Assembly (NCBI RefSeq): GCF_017922435.1
Contig: NZ_VDEZ01000002.1
Coordinates: forward strand, 558,001-622,000
DNA: 64,000 nt
Source: Thalassospira sp. ER-Se-21-Dark
Lineage (GTDB): Bacteria > Pseudomonadota > Alphaproteobacteria > Rhodospirillales > Thalassospiraceae
Direction: 5' to 3'
Position numbers and translations under genes: made by a program. Below the pieces are notes generated by a model, which saw only the letters and a list, made by a program, of their open reading frames with translations, searched no databases and was not told the DNA's origin. Positions 60,473 through 64,000 of the stretch are shown here, in pieces (position 1 is the first letter of the stretch; each line of letters starts with the position of its first letter).

Positions 60473-61660
60473 ATGTCGAGCCCTGAAGTTCGCCGGAACA
60501 TCATGATTTTGAGTCTTTGCGTCGCGTTGTCTGCCAGCGCGATGTCGTTGATTTTCACGGTCGCTGCAGTGATCGGCTTTTCGCTGGCCAGTGACAAATC
60601 CCTCTCAACCCTGCCAGTCGCCTTCATGATGATTGCCATGATGGCGATGACGGCCCCGTCGGCGGTTGTCATGGCCAAGATGGGCCGAAAATTCGGGTTC
60701 TGGATGGGGGCGACCATTGCCATGATGGGTGCAGTGTCGGGTATGGGCGCTGTTTACTACGCCAATTTCTGGCTGCTTTGTGCTGCATGTGCCTGCATTG
60801 GTGCTGGCAATGCCATCGCCATGCAATACCGTTTTGCCGCTGCAGAAGCCGCGCCGGCTGAATTTCGTGCGCGTGCGATTTCCTACACCATGCTGGGCGG
60901 GCTTGCCTCGGCCTTTATCGGGCCGAACCTGGCAAGTTTTGCTCGGGACTGGTTTGAGACCATCCCGTTTCTTGGCACCTTCGTTGCCCTGATCGGCTTG
61001 CAGTTTCTGTTGGTGATTGCCATTGGTCAGCTGCGCTTGCCCGACATGCGCGGCCACAAGCATCCTGAACCGGCACGCCCATTATCGACCGTAATGGGTC
61101 AACCCGCCGTTATTGTTGCGATTATTGCAGGTGCGCTTGGCTATGCGGTCATGAGTTTTGTGATGACGGCGACCCCACTTGCGATCCTTGATTGCGATTA
61201 CGCGTTCGGTGATGCCGCCTTTATCATTCAGTGGCACGTGGTGGGCATGTATGCGCCCGGTTTCTTTACAGGGAACCTGATCAAACGATTTGGGGCGCTT
61301 AAGGTTATTCAGGCCGGTGCAATCCTGAACTTTGCCTGTCTTGCGGTTGGTCTTGCCGGACAGGACCTGATCGGCAATTTCTGGGTGTCGCTTGTGTTGC
61401 TCGGCGTTGGTTGGAACTTCATGTTTGTCGGTGCGACGACGTTCCTGACCGAAAACTACCGTCCGTCCGAACAGGCGCGGGTGCAGGCGATCAACGAATT
61501 TTGCGTATTTGGCACCGTTGCGATTGCATCGCTGTCGGCAGGAACGATCTATGCCGGATCGGGATGGGGGACGCTGCTTTACAGTGCCGCTTTGCCGGTT
61601 GGTCTGGTGTTGCTGATCGTTGCGACCTTCGCGATCCGACGTAAGGCACAAGCGGCCTGA
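60473..61660 (+). CDS. MFS transporter (paralogue of the one at 23 kb)
   Basis: The 395-residue inner-membrane protein starts at ATG 60473 behind GGGAG; the longer frame at 60422 is less likely. About twelve membrane segments are predicted. It shares matching blocks with the protein at 23244: RYAALEIV/RFAAAEAA, LGGGVLAALIAPEIA/LGGLASAFIGPNLA, and the pattern GIGWNMMLLAGTTML/GVGWNFMFVGATTFL. The substrate is unknown. It ends in a strong terminator. Confidence 0.87.
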   Translation: MSSPEVRRNIMILSLCVALSASAMSLIFTVAAVIGFSLASDKSLSTLPVAFMMIAMMAMTAPSAVVMAKMGRKFGFWMGATIAMMGAVSGMGAVYYANFWLLCAACACIGAGNAIAMQYRFAAAEAAPAEFRARAISYTMLGGLASAFIGPNLASFARDWFETIPFLGTFVALIGLQFLLVIAIGQLRLPDMRGHKHPEPARPLSTVMGQPAVIVAIIAGALGYAVMSFVMTATPLAILDCDYAFGDAAFIIQWHVVGMYAPGFFTGNLIKRFGALKVIQAGAILNFACLAVGLAGQDLIGNFWVSLVLLGVGWNFMFVGATTFLTENYRPSEQARVQAINEFCVFGTVAIASLSAGTIYAGSGWGTLLYSAALPVGLVLLIVATFAIRRKAQAA

Positions 61661-61684
61661 AGACAGAACTTTGATAGATAAAAG

Positions 61685-61710
61685 AAAGGGCCGCACATGC
61701 GGCCCTTTTT
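61685..61710 (+). terminator. Intrinsic terminator after the MFS gene
   Basis: A perfect 10-bp stem AAAGGGCCGC/GCGGCCCTTT with a 4-nt loop ends in a T5 run. It may also end the convergent DUF599 transcript. Confidence 0.9.
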
Positions 61711-61724
61711 CGTTGCTGTGCCGA

Positions 61725-62402
61725 TCAGTGATGACCGCTCAGGATATCGAGCGCGTGCGATCGGAACTCCCGATTATAGAGAACCAGCGTCACCCAGGTC
61801 GCACAGACAATGAAAGCAAGGGGATGATAGAACCACCCCAATGCCGAGAGCGCAAAGAAATAGGCGCGAATTCCGCGGTTGAAGTTGTGGGCGGACATCA
61901 TGCTCATGCGCGATGCGCGCGCTGCCGCGCGGGCCGCATCGGGCGCGTCGGCTTCAGGGGCGGCGCCGATCAGGATGGAACAATAATTGGACAACCGAAA
62001 CGCCCATGTGAATTTGAAGAAGGCATAGATAAAGATCACGATCAGCAACACCACCTTGCATTCCCACACAGCCGGCGTGGTGACAGCGGCAAAGGGCAGG
62101 GCAGAGACAGTTTCAATCGCCTTGTCGGTATAACCCAGGAGCGCCATCAGGCCGATCAGGACCAGAATGGTGGTCGAGGAAAAGAAACTGATGCCGGTGA
62201 TCAGGTTGCTGGCGATTGATGTATCAACCATACGGATATCGCGTTTAAGCATCTGTTCCATCCAGCGATGGCGATTGCGTGCCATGTGGGCGGAGATGGA
62301 GTTACGGCGTCGCGAACTGGCATCGGCAAAAATCGTGTAACCAACCCACCAGGCAAACGCCCAACAAATTGCGACAACATCAAGAAGCGTGAAGGTGGGC
62401 AT
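61725..62402 (-). CDS. DUF599 family membrane protein
   Basis: The protein has about four transmembrane segments. Family marks are YTIFADASSRRRNSISAHMARNRHRWMEQMLKRDIRMVDTSIASNLITGISFFSSTTILVLIGL and FKFTWAFRLSNYCSILIGA, typical of DUF599. The start MPTFTLLDV at 62402 is preferred over 62414. Function is unknown. It is separated from the next gene by a promoter region of about 180 bp. Confidence 0.85.
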   Translation of the reverse strand: MPTFTLLDVVAICWAFAWWVGYTIFADASSRRRNSISAHMARNRHRWMEQMLKRDIRMVDTSIASNLITGISFFSSTTILVLIGLMALLGYTDKAIETVSALPFAAVTTPAVWECKVVLLIVIFIYAFFKFTWAFRLSNYCSILIGAAPEADAPDAARAAARASRMSMMSAHNFNRGIRAYFFALSALGWFYHPLAFIVCATWVTLVLYNREFRSHALDILSGHH

Positions 62403-62586
62403 AACGGGTTCCATTCAAAGCCGTTCCATCAGATTTATTCTAATCCTAGTGATAATGCGCTATCGTTCGCAATATTGTTTGCCACGCAATGTGATGGATG
62501 CATAGCAGATCGTCATGTCACCAGTCCGGGTTGAGTTTTCCCGCAATCCAGAGTATCAGCAGCGCAAATTTTGATTGGAGAGCGAC

Positions 62587-63072
62587 ATGAGCGATCTTGA
62601 AAACGATCTTGGCGACGACATCGACTTCGAAGAATTCGAAGCCCATACTGAAAAGCTGCTGGAAGACGGTCGCACCAAAGACGACCTGTTCGAGTTCATC
62701 GGTTTCATGAACATCAACGAAGTTGGCACGCACATGATCGCGGCCGAAATGGTGCTTGATGAAGATGCCATCGACCAGATGAGCAAAAACCTGCGCAAAC
62801 TTGAAATCGATCTTTCACCCCTTGGCGAGCTTACCGGCGGCCTTAAAGGCGGCGAAGACGTCAAACGCGCCCTTGGTGCCCTGTTCCTCGAACTGGTCGA
62901 GCTTTGCGAAATTGATGAAGATGACGAAGACGCGGGCGAGCTCTCCGAAGAAGCGCTGCTGCTCTTGAACTTCATCAAACGCTTCAATCCGCAGATGCGC
63001 CGCCTGACGGTTGCATTGACCGACACCGATGATGACGATGTGTCCTGCGAATATGAAGTGACCAACTGGTAA
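62587..63072 (+). CDS. Acidic protein of unknown function
   Basis: The 161-residue protein starts at ATG 62587 behind GGAGAGCGAC. It is strongly acidic (Asp/Glu-rich runs such as DIDFEEFEAHTEKLLEDGR and EIDEDDEDAGELSEEALL), with a helical, leucine-containing core. It has no signal or membrane segment. I do not recognise it. Acidic helical proteins of this kind include partner-binding adaptors. A terminator follows at 63109, before the M23 peptidase gene. Confidence 0.7.
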   Translation: MSDLENDLGDDIDFEEFEAHTEKLLEDGRTKDDLFEFIGFMNINEVGTHMIAAEMVLDEDAIDQMSKNLRKLEIDLSPLGELTGGLKGGEDVKRALGALFLELVELCEIDEDDEDAGELSEEALLLLNFIKRFNPQMRRLTVALTDTDDDDVSCEYEVTNW

Positions 63073-63108
63073 GCCAGGGCTTGCCGTTCGGGCAAAAATT
63101 AATGTAGC

Positions 63109-63139
63109 TAAAGGCAGGGCATAGTTCCCTGCCTTTTTC
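63109..63139 (+). terminator. Intrinsic terminator before the M23 peptidase gene
   Basis: A perfect 9-bp stem AAGGCAGGG/CCCTGCCTT with a 7-nt loop is followed by TTTCTG. Confidence 0.85.
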
Positions 63140-63157
63140 TGTTTCGGAGCCACCACC

Positions 63158-63952
63158 GTGACCGCCTTGCGATCGACTGCCGCAGCCCAACGTCTTCAAT
63201 CCTATCAGGACCGCTTTGCAAATGGCGAGGAGCCGATGCCAGAAGCCGTAAGCCTGCGTGCCTGGATCGATGAGAACCGTGATAGCTTTCACTCGGTCAT
63301 GGAATGCGACCTCAAAACATGCGCGAAGATCGTTTACGACTTTTCTTCAAACGGCGATGTGGTGATTGGTGGCGAAAGCGATCCGGCGCGCCAGACCGAA
63401 ATCATGTGGCAGCAACTGGCCGATGCCAATGCCCCGGTTGGCATTGGGCGTTATCGCGAGGACCGGATTTGTTATCAGTCCGAACAGTTCAAAAACGATG
63501 GCGAGGCCCGCAGTCAGCACCTTGGCATTGATCTGTTCGCACCGGCATACACGCCGGTCTTTGCACCGCTGAACGGCGTTGTGCACAGCTTTGCCGATAA
63601 CAACCTGCATCTGGATTACGGCCCGACCATTATCTTGCAGCATGAACCGGCTGAAGGCATCCGGTTCTATACGCTATATGGTCATCTCAGCCGCGAATCC
63701 CTGGACGGGCTATACAAGGGTAAGGAAATCACGGCGGGTGACCTTCTGTGTCGGTTTGGCGATTTCCCGATTAATGGCGACTGGATACCGCATCTGCATT
63801 TTCAGATCATCTTTGACATGCTGGGGCGCGAAGGGGACTTCTTTGGTGCCGCCAAGCCGTCAGAATGGGATATCTGGGAAAGTATCTGCCCAAACCCGAA
63901 CCTGATCCTGCAAATGCCTGAAAACGTGACCGCGTCACGGGAAGGGGTATAG
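63158..63952 (+). CDS. M23-family metallopeptidase-like protein
   Basis: The 264-residue protein starts at GTG 63158 behind CGGAG. It has the LytM/M23 zinc-binding pattern: SQHLGIDLFAPAYTPVFAPLNGVV (first His and Asp), YTLYGHLS (GHL) and WIPHLHFQII (HxH). There is no signal peptide, unlike typical cell-wall endopeptidases, so the protein may be cytoplasmic. Related M23 domains occur fused to aminotransferases or phosphotransferases in some enzymes; this one is stand-alone. The following gene begins 0 bp after its stop. Confidence 0.82.
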   Translation: MTALRSTAAAQRLQSYQDRFANGEEPMPEAVSLRAWIDENRDSFHSVMECDLKTCAKIVYDFSSNGDVVIGGESDPARQTEIMWQQLADANAPVGIGRYREDRICYQSEQFKNDGEARSQHLGIDLFAPAYTPVFAPLNGVVHSFADNNLHLDYGPTIILQHEPAEGIRFYTLYGHLSRESLDGLYKGKEITAGDLLCRFGDFPINGDWIPHLHFQIIFDMLGREGDFFGAAKPSEWDIWESICPNPNLILQMPENVTASREGV

Positions 63953-64000
63953 ATGCAACCGCGTCTGAAAGCCGGGTTGTGGGTGCGCGCGCAGATCGCC
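63953..64000 (+). CDS. N-terminal fragment of a gene at the window edge, DUF1491-like
   Basis: An ATG directly follows the M23 stop, with GAAGGGG upstream. The first 16 codons read MQPRLKAGLWVRAQIA, and the frame is cut by the window end. The PRLKAGLWV opening is that of the short alphaproteobacterial DUF1491 proteins. The assignment rests on these few residues only. Confidence 0.45.
   Translation, partial: MQPRLKAGLWVRAQIA

Noticed and set aside
1-64000. Mobile elements, phage genes, rRNA or CRISPR arrays
   Set aside because: No transposase, integrase, terminal repeats, rRNA segments or regularly spaced repeats were seen on either strand. The tRNA-Ser has no neighbouring integrase or duplicated 3' end.

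Overview
The window looks like a chromosomal segment of a free-living alphaproteobacterium, probably Rhodospirillales and most likely Thalassospira or a close relative. That placement is an inference from protein style and gene content: gatCAB, AapJQMP-type general amino-acid transport, ornithine-lipid synthesis and many periplasmic binding-protein transporters. I see no rRNA, transposase, integrase, phage gene or CRISPR array. It reads as stable core and transport/metabolism DNA rather than a mobile island. Both ends cut a gene: an AEC-family transporter at the left and a probable DUF1491 gene at the right.

Layout. 0-2 kb: AEC transporter end, VOC protein, ruvX. 2.5-7.8 kb: a four-gene polyamine-type ABC importer (ATPase, binding protein, two permeases with unusual extra regions). 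7.9-11.4 kb: a switch-like structured leader followed by gatCAB. 11.4-16.4 kb: FMN reductase, copZ with a MerR/CueR-type promoter, a PfpI-like protein divergent from a LysR regulator, thymidine kinase, and a divergent argO/argP pair with a perfect 11-bp inverted repeat. 16.5-22 kb: pqiABC lipid-transport operon and a large unrecognised protein. 22-25 kb: GlxA-type regulator, MFS transporter, small unknown, tRNA-Ser(GCU). 25.4-32 kb: JmjC-like cupin, olsBA, CigR-like periplasmic protein, stand-alone RAM-domain protein, PfkB kinase, UshA-type nucleotidase.

32.5-41 kb is a nucleoside-scavenging block: a BMP/PnrA binding protein, double-domain ATPase and two permeases, then cytidine deaminase, purine nucleoside phosphorylase and thymidine phosphorylase, followed by a DeoR/GlpR regulator. 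A UshA-type 5'-nucleotidase lies nearby on the other strand and could supply nucleosides in the periplasm. 41-46 kb: an orphan MlaF-like ATPase and the aapJQMP operon. 46.7-54 kb: acetoacetyl-CoA synthetase with a GntR-type palindrome upstream, moaB, a TSUP exporter, a receptor-like protein with reversed domain order, a duplicated membrane protein, an IclR regulator and msrA. 54-64 kb: a SPOR lipoprotein, small membrane proteins, a TPR protein, thrS, an MFS transporter related to the one at 23 kb, DUF599, an acidic unknown and an M23 peptidase.

The signals most worth following are non-coding: the gatC leader (7929-8081), in which one sequence can pair either in a long-range helix or in an intrinsic terminator; the copZ MerR-type promoter; the AATTGGT-N3-ACCAATT palindrome upstream of acetoacetyl-CoA synthetase; and strong hairpins directly after the binding-protein genes of two ABC operons. 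At protein level, the expanded permeases of the polyamine-type importer and the receptor-like protein with its signalling tip in front of its sensor domain stand out. All functions are assigned from sequence reading alone, without database searches.
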